Source: Kosakonia oryzendophytica
GTDB taxonomy: Bacteria; Pseudomonadota; Gammaproteobacteria; Enterobacterales; Enterobacteriaceae
NCBI RefSeq assembly: GCF_900094925.1
Contig: NZ_FMAY01000009.1
Span: forward strand, 62,001-126,000
Reading direction: 5' to 3'
DNA: 64,000 bases
Shown: positions 47,004 to 56,850 of the stretch, in pieces
Position numbering within the stretch: position 1 is the stretch's first letter
Layout: each line of letters begins with the position of its first letter
The notes under the pieces: generated by a model
Database searches by the model: none
Seen by the model: the letters and a program-made list of their open reading frames with translations, nothing else
What the model was told of the DNA's origin: nothing
Translations under genes and position numbers: made by a program

Positions 47004-48545
47004 ATGTCTATTTCAAGTAAAAAAATCACCATACCGGTGAGTATCGGGTATGGCATGACGGATATAATGGGTGGGGGTGCATTTACCGTTATTGGTGCAT
47101 GGTTACTCTTTTTTTATACGACTTTTGTTGGCTTGTCCCCGGTAGAAGCCGCTTCCATTGTCGCGATTGCTCGTATTGTGGATGCTATCGTAAGTTTATT
47201 TATGGGCAGCTTTACCGATCATTTTTACAAGAATTATTTCGGCAAAAAATTCGGTCGTCGCCGTTTCTTCTTGTTGCTTGGCGCGCCACTCATGCTGGTA
47301 TATAGCTTGTTGTGGTTGAATGGAATGAGTTACGGATTTTATCTGTCTGTCTATCTCGCATTCGAGATCATTGCCGCAATGGTCTTGATCCCCTGGGAAA
47401 CGCTGCCCTCGGAAATGACCAAGGATTTTAATGCGCGCACGAAGTTATCGACTTGTCGCATGTTTTTATCCGCATCCGGCACCTTTCTGGCAACGTTTAT
47501 TCCGGGGCTTTTGATAGGTTATTTTGGTGAGCATAATGCGAACGCCTATTTGATTAACGGTGTGATTTTTGCGGTGTTATTTATGGTCTGTGTGTTTATT
47601 TCATGGAAAGTGACCTGGGAGCGTGAGTTGACCCCGGATATGCTCGCTCAACTGGAAACAAAAACACGCAATACGACTTTTTCGCAAAAAGTATGCGCAT
47701 TTACACGCTTGTTCAAAGAGTATGGTTCAACGTTGAAAATCAGGGCGTTCAGAAAACACCTTGCCATTTATTTATTGTCATTCACGGGCAAAGATGTTTA
47801 CAACACAGTGTTTGTCTTCTTTTGTGTGTATTGTCTGAATGTCTCATCTTCATTGGCTGGTAGCCTCCTTTCTATGAGCATCGTTGGCTTACCTGTAACG
47901 CTGATCGCCGGGATTGGCATTATTAAATTTGGTCCTTCGCGTCTTTATGTTTTTGCCTACTCATTGATGTTGTTGTGCCTTGGGGGTTTCTTCGCTGTAT
48001 ATCACATCCCGGCGTTGAACACGGTCGCCACACTGGTGATTCTGGCGGGGTTGTATCAGGTTGGTCGCTGTGTTCTGGAGTTCACTCCGTGGAACGTGTT
48101 CCCGTTTATTCCTGATATTGACGAAATGGTGAGTCGCCAGCGTCGTGAGGGCTTGTTTGCAGCAGTAATGACGTTTTCACGTAAAACGACGGTAGCCATT
48201 GCGACGTTTATTGTCGGCCTTTTATTGCAGAATGGCGGGTTTGTAAAAGGAAGTCAGGTTCAACCGCCAGAAGCAATTCACATGATTGCCATGTTGATGT
48301 TTATCGGCACGGCAGGGCTCCTGTTACTCGCACTTTGGCAGGCTGTCACGTTCAATCTCAATAAAAAGACGCATAAGATTTTTGTTGAAGAGGTGGATCG
48401 CCTGAAAGCGGGAGGGGCAAAAAATGCGGTAACCACGGATACCCGCCGCATTGTGGAAGATCTGACCGGTTACGATTACGACGCATTATGGGTAGAAAAA
48501 GGCACGGTAGAGCAAACAGGGACCTCGCGAGTGACTTCCGCCTGA
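47004..48545 (+). CDS. GPH-family sugar/hexuronide permease
   Basis: Cation-symporting MFS permease of 513 residues with twelve hydrophobic segments. The N-terminal start (IGYGMTDIMGGGAFTVIGAWL) and RIVDAIVSLFMGSFTDH loop are those of the glycoside-pentoside-hexuronide family. It starts 22 nt after the uxaC-like gene and is likely co-transcribed. The logical substrate is a hexuronate or hexuronide. Base composition is intermediate between uxaC and the backbone. Confidence 0.9.
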   Translation: MSISSKKITIPVSIGYGMTDIMGGGAFTVIGAWLLFFYTTFVGLSPVEAASIVAIARIVDAIVSLFMGSFTDHFYKNYFGKKFGRRRFFLLLGAPLMLVYSLLWLNGMSYGFYLSVYLAFEIIAAMVLIPWETLPSEMTKDFNARTKLSTCRMFLSASGTFLATFIPGLLIGYFGEHNANAYLINGVIFAVLFMVCVFISWKVTWERELTPDMLAQLETKTRNTTFSQKVCAFTRLFKEYGSTLKIRAFRKHLAIYLLSFTGKDVYNTVFVFFCVYCLNVSSSLAGSLLSMSIVGLPVTLIAGIGIIKFGPSRLYVFAYSLMLLCLGGFFAVYHIPALNTVATLVILAGLYQVGRCVLEFTPWNVFPFIPDIDEMVSRQRREGLFAAVMTFSRKTTVAIATFIVGLLLQNGGFVKGSQVQPPEAIHMIAMLMFIGTAGLLLLALWQAVTFNLNKKTHKIFVEEVDRLKAGGAKNAVTTDTRRIVEDLTGYDYDALWVEKGTVEQTGTSRVTSA

Positions 48546-48794
48546 TCTTCTGGTTTACAACCTTGGTGTTAAACCACAATGCTGTCACATAACTTTGCTT
48601 TTGTATCACACCACTTAGGCAAAAGTTAACGTAAATCAATGTTCAGCCACCCACAATTGGTATCGTTAATGACAGATATTTTTTTACCTTATCTACCATT
48701 CTAGTTTATGTAGTCAGCAGGCGACCGGTCGCATCAAACAGTCCGGCCGCCATGCTGACGGGATTTCCGTTTCATCTATTAACGAGTCGCAACT
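48546..48794. other. Intergenic region before ydfI
   Basis: 249 nt without a gene. It contains CTACCAT at 48693-48699 (shared motif) and TGTCACA-like half sites near 48580. A separate ydfI promoter is likely. Confidence 0.4.
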
Positions 48795-50258
48795 ATGGAA
48801 AACCGGTTACTCAACGCAAAAGCAACACTTCCCCACTATAACCGCGACGCACTGCAGGCGCGGATCGTGCATCTGGGTTTTGGTGCGTTTCACCGTGCTC
48901 ACCAGTCGGTCTATGCGGATATCCTCGCCGCGGAACATGGCAGCGACTGGGGCTACTGCGAAGTCAACCTGATTGGCGGCGAGCAGCAGATTGCTGACCT
49001 GAAACAGCAGGATAATTTGTACACCGTGGCGGAAATGTCTGCGGATGCATGGACGGCGCGTGTGGTCGGTGTTGCGAAACGCGCGCTGCACGCGCAGGTG
49101 GACGGCCTGGAAACCGTACTGGCGGCAATGTGCGAACCGCAAGTGGCGATTGTGTCGCTGACCATCACCGAGAAAGGGTATTGCCACTCTCCGGCCACCG
49201 GCCAGTTGATGACCGACCATCCTTTAATCGTGGGGGATTTGCAAAACCCGCACCAGCCAAAATCCGCTGCCGGGGTGATTGTCGAAGCGCTGGCGCGCCG
49301 CAAAGCCGCTGGGTTACCGCCTTTTACCGTGATGTCTTGCGATAATATGCCGGAAAACGGTCATGTTACGCGCAATGTCGTCTGTGCCTATGCCCGCGCT
49401 GTCAACGGAGAACTCGCTGACTGGATCGAGGCAAACGTCACGTTCCCGTCAACCATGGTGGATCGCATTGTTCCGGCAGTAACCGCTGACACGCTGGATA
49501 AAATCGAACAACTGACCGGTGTGCGCGACCCGGCGGGTGTGGCCTGTGAGCCATTTCGTCAGTGGGTTATCGAAGATAACTTTGTTGCCGGACGCCCGGA
49601 ATGGGAAAAAGCAGGCGCTGAACTGGTGTCGGATGTGATCCCGTTTGAGGAGATGAAACTGCGCATGCTCAACGGCAGCCACTCGTTCCTTGCTTATCTC
49701 GGTTACCTGGCGGGCTATCAGCACATTAATGAGTGCATGGAAGACGACAACTATCGCCGAGCCGCACACGCGCTCATGCTGAAAGAGCAAGCACCGACGC
49801 TGAAAGTGAAGGGCGTTGATCTGGCGCACTACGCTGATCTGTTGATTGCACGCTACAGCAACACCGCGCTGCGTCATCGCACCTGGCAAATCGCGATGGA
49901 CGGTAGTCAGAAACTGCCACAACGTATGCTCGATTCTGTACGCTGGCACAGGGTTCATCAGCGCGATTTCTCTCTGCTGGCGTTAGGCATTGCGGGCTGG
50001 ATGCGCTACGTGGGCGGTGTGGATGAAAAGGGCCAGGCCATTGAGGTGTGCGATCCGCTGCTGGCGGTGATCCAGAGCGCCGTGAACAACAGTGCGCAGG
50101 GTGAAGCGCGCGTGCGGGCATTACTGGGTATTGATGCGATTTTCGGCCGTGAGCTGCCGAAAGACGCCACCTTTGTTGCGCAGGTGCAAAAAGCGTATCA
50201 GACACTGCTGGAGAAAGGAGCAAAAGCGACGGTTGCGCAGTACGCTGCGGCGTTGTAA
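48795..50258 (+). CDS. ydfI: Mannitol dehydrogenase-family oxidoreductase YdfI (fructuronate reductase-like)
   Basis: 487-residue NAD-dependent polyol/hexonate dehydrogenase with the N-terminal Rossmann glycine region ([14 protein letters not shown]) and the catalytic lysine block ([17 protein letters not shown]). Family members include UxuB, which interconverts D-fructuronate and D-mannonate. In this context it would bridge UxaC and RspA. Matches E. coli YdfI. Confidence 0.93.
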   Translation: MENRLLNAKATLPHYNRDALQARIVHLGFGAFHRAHQSVYADILAAEHGSDWGYCEVNLIGGEQQIADLKQQDNLYTVAEMSADAWTARVVGVAKRALHAQVDGLETVLAAMCEPQVAIVSLTITEKGYCHSPATGQLMTDHPLIVGDLQNPHQPKSAAGVIVEALARRKAAGLPPFTVMSCDNMPENGHVTRNVVCAYARAVNGELADWIEANVTFPSTMVDRIVPAVTADTLDKIEQLTGVRDPAGVACEPFRQWVIEDNFVAGRPEWEKAGAELVSDVIPFEEMKLRMLNGSHSFLAYLGYLAGYQHINECMEDDNYRRAAHALMLKEQAPTLKVKGVDLAHYADLLIARYSNTALRHRTWQIAMDGSQKLPQRMLDSVRWHRVHQRDFSLLALGIAGWMRYVGGVDEKGQAIEVCDPLLAVIQSAVNNSAQGEARVRALLGIDAIFGRELPKDATFVAQVQKAYQTLLEKGAKATVAQYAAAL

Positions 50259-50266
50259 TTCTCTGT

Positions 50267-50290
50267 AGAATGCCGCCGCGGCGGCATTCT
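50267..50290. terminator. 24-nt perfect palindrome between ydfI and ydfZ
   Basis: AGAATGCCGCCG directly followed by its reverse complement. Bidirectional terminator candidate between convergent genes; T-runs are absent. Confidence 0.65.
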
Positions 50291-50303
50291 CACCACGTCG
50301 TGC

Positions 50304-50507
50304 TTAGTGCATGCCCAGACGAATCAGTTCAACCGGTTCGAATTTGCCTTCACAACCTTCCACTTCCACCGTTTTGCTGCGACGCAGCGCTGCCGCACTT
50401 AGCCCCTCAGCATGAATAGCGACAATTTTCCCGGTGCGCCCTGTGCCATTAATCATGACCCGGGTGCCGGTGGTGATGGGATTATGGTTACGATCATAAG
50501 TCATCAT
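50304..50507 (-). CDS. ydfZ: Selenium-associated small protein YdfZ
   Basis: 67-residue protein matching E. coli YdfZ, a protein that binds selenium through a cysteine (here in EVEGCEGKF). The start at 50507 has AAGGAG 8-9 nt upstream. A candidate FNR box lies about 100 nt upstream, in line with the anaerobic induction known for E. coli ydfZ. Confidence 0.92.
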   Translation of the reverse strand: MMTYDRNHNPITTGTRVMINGTGRTGKIVAIHAEGLSAAALRRSKTVEVEGCEGKFEPVELIRLGMH

Positions 50508-50603
50508 GGTGGTTTCTCCTTGTTGATATCCGCAAAATCATCCGGGGCAGAAGATGTCCCCGCGACGGACTCACTATCAATACGCTTCTCACGCGATGAG
50601 GTG

Positions 50604-50617
50604 TTGTTTTTGATCAA
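50604..50617 (-). promoter_or_regulatory. Candidate FNR box upstream of ydfZ
   Basis: On the minus strand TTGATCAAAAACAA matches TTGAT-N4-ATCAA at 9 of 10 positions. Confidence 0.6.
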
Positions 50618-50683
50618 AGTCACACTTTTTAATGAGCAAAAAGCATGACGTGCTTGCCAGACAGGGCGGATAAGGAGGGGAAA

Positions 50684-51370
50684 TTACTCTTCGCTGAACC
50701 AGTCGCGATTTTCCTGGCGAATGGTTTTTACCGACTCACTGATTTCCTGCAAATGCAGGGTCATGGCGCGATCGACGGCGTCGGCGTCGCGCTTTTCCAG
50801 TGCGGCAAAAATATCCAGATGTTGACGCAGCAGCATCTCCGGCGGTGAAACGTGATCGAGACTCATATAACGCACGCGGTCGATGGTGGCTTTGATATTT
50901 TCGATGGTGTCCCAGGCAAGCTGGCAATCCGCAATCTGCGCCAGTTTCTGGTGGAAGCTGTCATCCAGCTCGAAAAAGTCATTCAACTGCTTGCGCTCAA
51001 TGGCGACACGCTGCTGGTTCAGGTTCTGCTCCAGCAGATAAGCGGTGCTGTCATTGATCATCGCGGCGGCACGTCGTGCAACGGCGCACTCAATTGCCTG
51101 GCGGACGAAACAACCATTGCGAACCTGCGTCATGGAGATTTTATTGACATAGCTGCCGCGCTGCGGGCGGATCTGAATCAGGCCGTTTTCCGCCAGTTTG
51201 ATAAATGCTTCACGCACCGGCTGACGCGACACGTCAAAACGCACCGACACCTCTTTTTCTGACAGCGGCGTGCCTGGTGGGATAAGACAATGCACAATAT
51301 CTCGCCGCAGGATGCGGTAAATTTGTTGATTGACGGGTTGGGTAGGATTGAGTTCCGTTTCGGCAGCCAT
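50684..51370 (-). CDS. rspR: GntR/FadR-family regulator RspR (YdfH)
   Basis: 228-residue repressor: winged helix (residues about 15-75; [21 protein letters not shown]) and an FCD effector domain with metal-binding Asp/His residues. In E. coli it represses rspA. The shared motif CTACCATACC at 51401-51410 lies 31 nt upstream of its own start, suggesting autoregulation. It stands beside the mannonate cassette it is expected to control. Confidence 0.92.
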   Translation of the reverse strand: MAAETELNPTQPVNQQIYRILRRDIVHCLIPPGTPLSEKEVSVRFDVSRQPVREAFIKLAENGLIQIRPQRGSYVNKISMTQVRNGCFVRQAIECAVARRAAAMINDSTAYLLEQNLNQQRVAIERKQLNDFFELDDSFHQKLAQIADCQLAWDTIENIKATIDRVRYMSLDHVSPPEMLLRQHLDIFAALEKRDADAVDRAMTLHLQEISESVKTIRQENRDWFSEE

Positions 51371-51459
51371 GCGCTCTTACTTTTTAAAGGGTTAACCTGT
51401 CTACCATACCATTAATTTTACCCACATCCCATACCCGGCCCGCAGGCCGGGCGAGGGGA

Positions 51460-52209
51460 TTAACCCTGGCGGTGAACGCTAAGCCCCGCGTATGTCTGGC
51501 TGACTGGCATCATTTCCAGCGTATTGATATTGACATGTTTCGGCAGCGTCGCTACCCACCATACCGCTTCGGTCACATCTTCCGGTGTCAAGGCAGTGGT
51601 ATTTTCGTAGGTTTTGCCGGCTTTATCATCATCGCCCTTAAAGCGCACGTTCGAAAACTCCGTACCGCCAACCAGTCCCGGCTCAAGATTAGTAACGCGC
51701 ACGGCTGTGCCGCTCAGATCGGTACGCAGGTTCAGACTGAACTGGCGAACAAAGGCTTTACTGGCGCCATAGACGTTGCCTCCCGCGTAAGGCCAGCTAC
51801 CTGCGGTGGAGCCAATGTTGATCACATGGCCGCGATTGCGCTCCACCATGCCCGGCAGCACGGCGCGGGTCATATAGACCAGGCCTTTGTTATTGGTGTC
51901 GATCATCGTTTCCCAGTCATCGACACTGGCTTTATGCGCAGGCTCCAGACCCAGCGCCAGACCGGCGTTGTTGACCAGCACGTCAATCTCACGCCACGGT
52001 GCTGGCAACGCGGTAATAAACGCCTCGATAGCGGCGCGATTGCGCACATCCAGTTGCGCCGTGTAGAGGTTATCGCCCAGTTCGTCTTTCAGCTCCTGCA
52101 AACGTTCCTGGCGGCGCCCTGTCGCAATCACTTTGTGGCCGTTTTGAATGAAACGGCGCGCAATAGCTTCGCCAAAACCTGCCGTTGCCCCGGTAACCAG
52201 AATAATCAT
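51460..52209 (-). CDS. ydfG: NADP-dependent 3-hydroxy acid dehydrogenase YdfG
   Basis: Short-chain dehydrogenase of 249 residues; GATAGFGEAIARR is the NADP-binding glycine motif and YGASKAF contains the catalytic Tyr and Lys. It oxidises serine, threonine and 3-hydroxy acids and reduces malonic semialdehyde. Start 52209 (AGGAA 7 nt upstream); a longer open frame upstream is noise. Confidence 0.95.
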   Translation of the reverse strand: MIILVTGATAGFGEAIARRFIQNGHKVIATGRRQERLQELKDELGDNLYTAQLDVRNRAAIEAFITALPAPWREIDVLVNNAGLALGLEPAHKASVDDWETMIDTNNKGLVYMTRAVLPGMVERNRGHVINIGSTAGSWPYAGGNVYGASKAFVRQFSLNLRTDLSGTAVRVTNLEPGLVGGTEFSNVRFKGDDDKAGKTYENTTALTPEDVTEAVWWVATLPKHVNINTLEMMPVSQTYAGLSVHRQG

Positions 52210-52395
52210 CTCACTGTTCCTCAACGCTTTTTGTGGTGTTGTACCATAGCATGCGCCGCTGCTGAGCGGTAACGCAAGTTGTCCTACCCTACAGTGTGGC
52301 AAAAAACCGTTGCTTGTGTGCAAGGACGAGAAATGATTGCGATGCGCGCGAGGGATGCCTACTCTGAGGAGACTTACCGAATTCAGGAGCGAAAT

Positions 52396-54441
52396 ATGTC
52401 GGTTACTAATCCTTTCTTTGCCGCCAGTCCGTTGCCTTACCAGGCACCGCAGTTCGACATGATTCAGCAGGAACATTACCGTCCGGCCTTTGATCAAGGC
52501 CTGCAACAAAAGCGCAGCGAAATCGCCGCCATTGCGGGTAACCCGGCTGCGGCGGATTTTGATAATACCGTGCTGGCGCTGGAGCGCAGCGGGCAATTGT
52601 TAAATCAGGTAACCAGCGTCTTTTTCGCCATGACCTCTGCGCATACCAATGCGTTTTTGCAACAACTGGATGAGGCATTTTCTGCCGAACTGGCGGAGCT
52701 GGCGAACGATATCTATCTTGATGACGCATTGTTTGCGCGGGTAGAAACCGTCTGGCAGCAGCGTGATGCCCTCGCGCTCGATGCGGAGTCATTGCGACTG
52801 GTTGAGACAACGTATCAACGCTTTGTGCTGGCAGGGGCGACCTTAAGTGCTGACGATAAAGCGACTCTCAAAGCGCTGAATACCGAATCCGCCACGCTTA
52901 CCAGTCAGTTTAATCAACGCTTGCTGGCCGCGGATAAAGCAGGCGGACTGGTGGTGGATGACGTGCGCCAGCTCGAAGGGCTGAGCGAAGAGGCGATTGC
53001 GGCGTCGGCTGAAGCTGCGTCGGCAAAAGGCCTTGAAAACCGTTGGTTGCTGGCGCTGTTGAACACCACACAACAACCCGCGCTGGCGGCGTTGCGCGAT
53101 CGACAAACCCGTGAAAATCTGTTTATGGCGGGTTGGCTACGGACAGAGCACGGTGATGCCAATGACACCCGGGCACTGGTGTTGCGGTTGGTGCAATTAC
53201 GCGCGCAGCAGGCGGCATTGCTCGGTTTCGCTGACTTCGCCAGCTGGAAAATCGCTGATCAGATGGCGGGTACACCGCAGGCCGCACTGACCTTTATGCG
53301 CAATATTGCCCCCGCTGCCCGGGCGCGTGCCGAACGCGAACTGGCGGATATTCAACAGGTGATTGATGCACAGCAAGGGGGATTTCGCGCACAAGCCTGG
53401 GACTGGGCGTTTTATGCAGAACAGGTACGGCTGGCGAAATACGATTTAGATGAGTCGCAAATCGCACCCTATTTTGCGCTCAATACCGTGCTCACCGAAG
53501 GTGTGTTTTGGGCCGCCAGTGAACTGTTTGGCATCCGTCTGGTTGAACGTTTTGATATTCCGGTTTACCACCCGGATGTGCGCGTATGGGAGATTTTCGA
53601 CGCCGACGGGCAAGGGCTGGCGCTGTTCTACGGGGATTTCTTCGCACGCGATTCAAAAAGCGGTGGCGCATGGATGGGGAACTTCGTTGAACAGTCGACC
53701 CTGCTGGGCACGAAGCCGGTGATTTACAATGTTTGTAATTATCAAAAACCCGCCGCCGGGCAGACCGCGCTGCTCTCCTGGGATGATGTCATCACCCTGT
53801 TCCATGAATTTGGTCACACGCTGCACGGTCTGTTTGCCCGACAGCGCTACGCCAGCCTTTCCGGTACCAATACACCGCGTGATTTTGTTGAGTTCCCCTC
53901 ACAGATTAATGAGCACTGGGCCAGCCAGCCTCAGGTGTTCAGTCGCTATGCGCGGCACTACAAGAGCGGAGATCCGATGCCGGACGCGCTGCGCGAGAAG
54001 ATGCTGCGCGCTACACAGTTTAACAAAGGCTACGACATGACCGAACTTCTGAGCGCTGCACTGCTGGATATGAACTGGCACAGTCTGGCGAACGGTACGG
54101 CTGTGAATGACGTGGAGAGCTTCGAACAGCAGGCGCTCCAACGCGAGCAGCTTGATCTGGCGGCAGTGCCGCCGCGCTATCGCAGCAGCTATTTTGCCCA
54201 TATTTTTGGTGGCGGTTATGCCGCGGGTTATTACGCCTACCTGTGGACGCAAATGCTGGCTGATGATGGGTATCAATGGTTCGTTGAGCAGGGGGGATTA
54301 ACCCGTGAGAACGGGCAAAAATTCCGCGAAGCGATTTTATCGCGCGGGAATAGCACTGATTTAGCTGAACTTTATCGTAATTGGCGCGGCCATGATCCGC
54401 AAATTGAACCGATGCTGAAAAACCGTGGATTGAGTGAATAA
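52396..54441 (+). CDS. dcp: Peptidyl-dipeptidase Dcp
   Basis: Cytoplasmic zinc peptidase (M3) of 681 residues that removes C-terminal dipeptides. HExxH is present as HEFGH in LFHEFGHTLHGLFA, and the distal FVEFPSQINEHWA glutamate region and HIFGGGYAAGYYAYLW block are intact. Start 52396 has CAGGAG upstream. Confidence 0.96.
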   Translation: MSVTNPFFAASPLPYQAPQFDMIQQEHYRPAFDQGLQQKRSEIAAIAGNPAAADFDNTVLALERSGQLLNQVTSVFFAMTSAHTNAFLQQLDEAFSAELAELANDIYLDDALFARVETVWQQRDALALDAESLRLVETTYQRFVLAGATLSADDKATLKALNTESATLTSQFNQRLLAADKAGGLVVDDVRQLEGLSEEAIAASAEAASAKGLENRWLLALLNTTQQPALAALRDRQTRENLFMAGWLRTEHGDANDTRALVLRLVQLRAQQAALLGFADFASWKIADQMAGTPQAALTFMRNIAPAARARAERELADIQQVIDAQQGGFRAQAWDWAFYAEQVRLAKYDLDESQIAPYFALNTVLTEGVFWAASELFGIRLVERFDIPVYHPDVRVWEIFDADGQGLALFYGDFFARDSKSGGAWMGNFVEQSTLLGTKPVIYNVCNYQKPAAGQTALLSWDDVITLFHEFGHTLHGLFARQRYASLSGTNTPRDFVEFPSQINEHWASQPQVFSRYARHYKSGDPMPDALREKMLRATQFNKGYDMTELLSAALLDMNWHSLANGTAVNDVESFEQQALQREQLDLAAVPPRYRSSYFAHIFGGGYAAGYYAYLWTQMLADDGYQWFVEQGGLTRENGQKFREAILSRGNSTDLAELYRNWRGHDPQIEPMLKNRGLSE

Positions 54442-54448
54442 TGCCGAG

Positions 54449-54476
54449 GCCGGGCGTTGAGCCCGGCTTTTATTTG
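54449..54476 (+). terminator. Rho-independent terminator of dcp
   Basis: GCCGGGC-GTTGA-GCCCGGC followed by TTTTATTT, starting 8 nt after the stop codon. Confidence 0.9.
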
Positions 54477-54490
54477 CGTGTGCCCCAGCT

Positions 54491-55222
54491 TCAGACGGCC
54501 AGCGCCATTTTTTTACCCCACGTCGCTTTATGGGCTTTCACTTCGGCCAGTAAATCCAGCGTTTTGCTCTCGTCCTGCGTAAAATCCACGAGAAAATAGC
54601 GGTTAACTCGTTTTAACCAGTTCGCCAAATCCGGGGCGTCCCACCAGGCGAGTTCCAGTAAGGATTCAATCACTTTGTCCGTAAAACGAAAACGCACCAG
54701 CCGTGCCGGGCTACCGACATAAATCCCATAGGGCTCTGATGTAAAATTCGGCGGGAGAAGGGAACGCGCGCCAATAATACAGCCATTCTCAATCGTACCG
54801 CCGCCTAACATCATCACTTCGTCACCGATCCAGATATCATTCTTGATAACTGAATGTCCGTATTGCGGCAGCGTCGGGCTTTTCAGTTCAGGATGAATAA
54901 ACGACAGGATCGACGTCGACATGGCGCGGGTTTCGTGTTGACCATTCAGGATGAATTTTAACCGTAAACCACCGGAAACAAAGCGGCCAACATGCAATGC
55001 TTGCGCATCACTGTCATATTTCACTAAGGAGTCAACGCCAAAACCGGAGCACTTACCGATATGCATCGTGCCAATTTGCGACGTATCACCCAGCCAGTTC
55101 TGGAAGAAATTTTTAGGCAATGTGCTGAAAAGTCCATCCCGATAAACCAAAACATCAAATTTATTCGCCAGAGGGTGGTTAGGATCGAAGCCTAAACAAT
55201 CGCTATCCGTATCAATATTCAT
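54491..55222 (-). CDS. Hexapeptide-repeat acetyltransferase (CatB/VatD-like)
   Basis: 243-residue left-handed beta-helix acyltransferase. It shows the XAT-type layout: an N-terminal arm, hexapeptide turns (IGKCSGFGVDS, VIKNDIWIGDEVMMLGGGTIENGCIIGARSLL) with the catalytic-loop histidine near SFIHPELK/YGHSVIK, and a helical C-terminal tail. The start at 55222 is preferred (MNIDTDSD); the frame is open to 55297. The acceptor is unknown; antibiotics, sugars and lipids are all used by relatives. It is divergent from an orphan flagellin gene. Confidence 0.85.
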   Translation of the reverse strand: MNIDTDSDCLGFDPNHPLANKFDVLVYRDGLFSTLPKNFFQNWLGDTSQIGTMHIGKCSGFGVDSLVKYDSDAQALHVGRFVSGGLRLKFILNGQHETRAMSTSILSFIHPELKSPTLPQYGHSVIKNDIWIGDEVMMLGGGTIENGCIIGARSLLPPNFTSEPYGIYVGSPARLVRFRFTDKVIESLLELAWWDAPDLANWLKRVNRYFLVDFTQDESKTLDLLAEVKAHKATWGKKMALAV

Positions 55223-55493
55223 GCGCAATCCGTTAACAATGTAATAAAAATTTGATTTTAAGAAAAAACTTAAGCGGGCGAATGGTCTTTCAAACAAGAA
55301 TGAGAATCAAGGCAAAATCAGGTAGGTTTTCTGACCTTCCGTGCTGTGGCGTACAGTGAGTCAAATACCCTTCCTGTCACATATTGTGTGATGGACAGGC
55401 CGTATTCCGATTGCAATACACTTTAAAAAGTTACATAACCCGCCCGGTCATTGACCTTACATACACAAGGGAAATACCGTTAGGCGTGGTGAT

Positions 55494-55640
55494 GAATCCC
55501 CCTGCGCGGAGGGGCTACCAGTCGTACCTTTTTGGGATAAGGCGAGTTTGCGGACTGGAGCAGACTCACCGGGAGGCACCCGGCATCACCGTAATCTGTA
55601 CAGCCAGAGATCTGTTTTGTCGTCGGGTCTCTGGCTGTCG
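55494..55640 (+). ncRNA. Structured intergenic element with four hairpins
   Basis: Four stems follow one another: CCCCT/AGGGG (55499-55514), CCAGTC/GACTGG (55518-55558), CCGGG/CCCGG (55569-55583) and a perfect 11-bp ACAGCCAGAGA/TCTCTGGCTGT (55600-55638). The region has no convincing reading frame. It looks like a structured RNA or leader; I cannot assign a family, and the strand is assumed from the flagellin gene downstream. Confidence 0.5.
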
Positions 55641-55665
55641 CCGTAAAGCTTCCTAAGAAAATCCT

Positions 55666-55692
55666 TAAAGCCCTGAAATAATTTGTCGATAC
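55666..55692 (+). promoter_or_regulatory. Sigma-28 (FliA) promoter of the flagellin gene
   Basis: TAAAGCCC, an 11-nt spacer, and GTCGATAC match the FliA consensus TAAAGTTT-N11-GCCGATAA at 5 of 8 and 6 of 8 positions. It lies 64 nt before the start codon. Confidence 0.8.
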
Positions 55693-55755
55693 ATAACCGG
55701 AACACCGGTTCATATCGGCAGGAAAGATTATAAAAATTCAGCGCAGGATTCGCTT

Positions 55756-56661
55756 ATGGCCGTCATTAACACCAATACACTCTCACTGATTAACCAAAAC
55801 AATCTCAGTAAATCGCAGACGGCGTTGGGGTCGTCGATTGAACGCTTATCTTCCGGGGTCCGCATCAACAGCGCGAAAGATGATGCTGCGGGTCAGGCTA
55901 TTGCCAACCGTTTTACTTCTAATATCAACGGCATGGGTGTTGCTGCGCGTAATGCCAACGACGCCATTTCACTGGCGCAAACGGCGGAAGGCGCACTGAG
56001 TGAAATCAACAACAACCTGCAACGTATCCGGGATTTGACCGTCCAGGCGCAAAACAGCTCAAATTCCGCCTCGGATATCGACTCAATCCAGGCGGAAGTG
56101 AACGAACGCATGGAAGAGATTAACCGTGTGACCACGCAAACGGATTTCAACGGCATCAAAGTGCTGAACACCAGTTCCGGAACGTTCAGCTATGGCTTCC
56201 ATGTGGGCACGGAGGACGGTGAGGAAATCGCCATCAGCATGAGCAGCAGCGACAGCTACAACCTCTACGCCAATTCAGGTGCGATTCGCGACGTGTCCGG
56301 GGATTTTATCAATGGCAGCGCGCGTAGCACGATGTCGCAAGGCTTTGATGTTCTTCACGGTCTTGTGACCTCCGGCGGCATGACGAGCGGCAGCCCGCTG
56401 GCGGCCATCGATGATGCGATTAAAGCGGTCGATACGCAGCGTAGCGCACTGGGTGCTTACCAGAACCGTTTTGAATCGGTGATCAGCAATTTAAGCAATG
56501 CCGCGAATAATCTCTCCTCGGCTCGCAGCCGGATCCTGGATTCGGACTATGGTACGGAGGTATCGAACATGTCGCGCGCGCAACTCCTCCAGCAGGCGGG
56601 AAGCTCGGTGCTGGCGCAGGCCAACCAGGTGCCACAAACCATGCTCTCCTTACTGCGTTAA
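55756..56661 (+). CDS. Flagellin, orphan copy
   Basis: This is a 301-residue short flagellin. The conserved D0/D1 parts are complete: MAVINTNTLSLINQNNL start, SAKDDAAGQAIANRF, and the terminal NMSRAQLLQQAGSSVLAQAN plus LSLLR. The central variable region is small (about residues 140-215), giving a compact filament protein. No other flagellar genes are in the window; the gene sits between dcp and the mgrR/mgtS region. Its own sigma-28 promoter suggests expression with the late flagellar genes. It could serve as a second or phase-type flagellin. Confidence 0.93.
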   Translation: MAVINTNTLSLINQNNLSKSQTALGSSIERLSSGVRINSAKDDAAGQAIANRFTSNINGMGVAARNANDAISLAQTAEGALSEINNNLQRIRDLTVQAQNSSNSASDIDSIQAEVNERMEEINRVTTQTDFNGIKVLNTSSGTFSYGFHVGTEDGEEIAISMSSSDSYNLYANSGAIRDVSGDFINGSARSTMSQGFDVLHGLVTSGGMTSGSPLAAIDDAIKAVDTQRSALGAYQNRFESVISNLSNAANNLSSARSRILDSDYGTEVSNMSRAQLLQQAGSSVLAQANQVPQTMLSLLR

Positions 56662-56669
56662 GTGCTTTT

Positions 56670-56703
56670 GGCGGCACACTCAATTGTTAAAGTGTGTGCT
56701 GCC
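56670..56703 (+). terminator. Hairpin after the flagellin gene
   Basis: GGCGGCACACT and AGTGTGTGCTGCC form a stem (with G-T pairs) around a 10-nt AT loop. Confidence 0.6.
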
Positions 56704-56850
56704 TCACATTTCGACCCGTGGCATTACCCGCCTCATTAAGTCAAATTAAAAGACCCGATTTTAGAGCTTAACATTCTGTGGCATCACGCAGGCATTACTG
56801 GAATGTCTGTGTTAATGTCGAATGCTATTTGAGCAACTGAGGTAACCGAC

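Noticed and set aside
51460-52596. 378-residue form of YdfG
   Set aside because: Homology and the ribosome site place the start at 52209; the extension overlaps the dcp promoter region.
55384-55656. 90-codon plus-strand ORF
   Set aside because: It coincides with perfect stem-loops; its sequence follows RNA structure, not protein.
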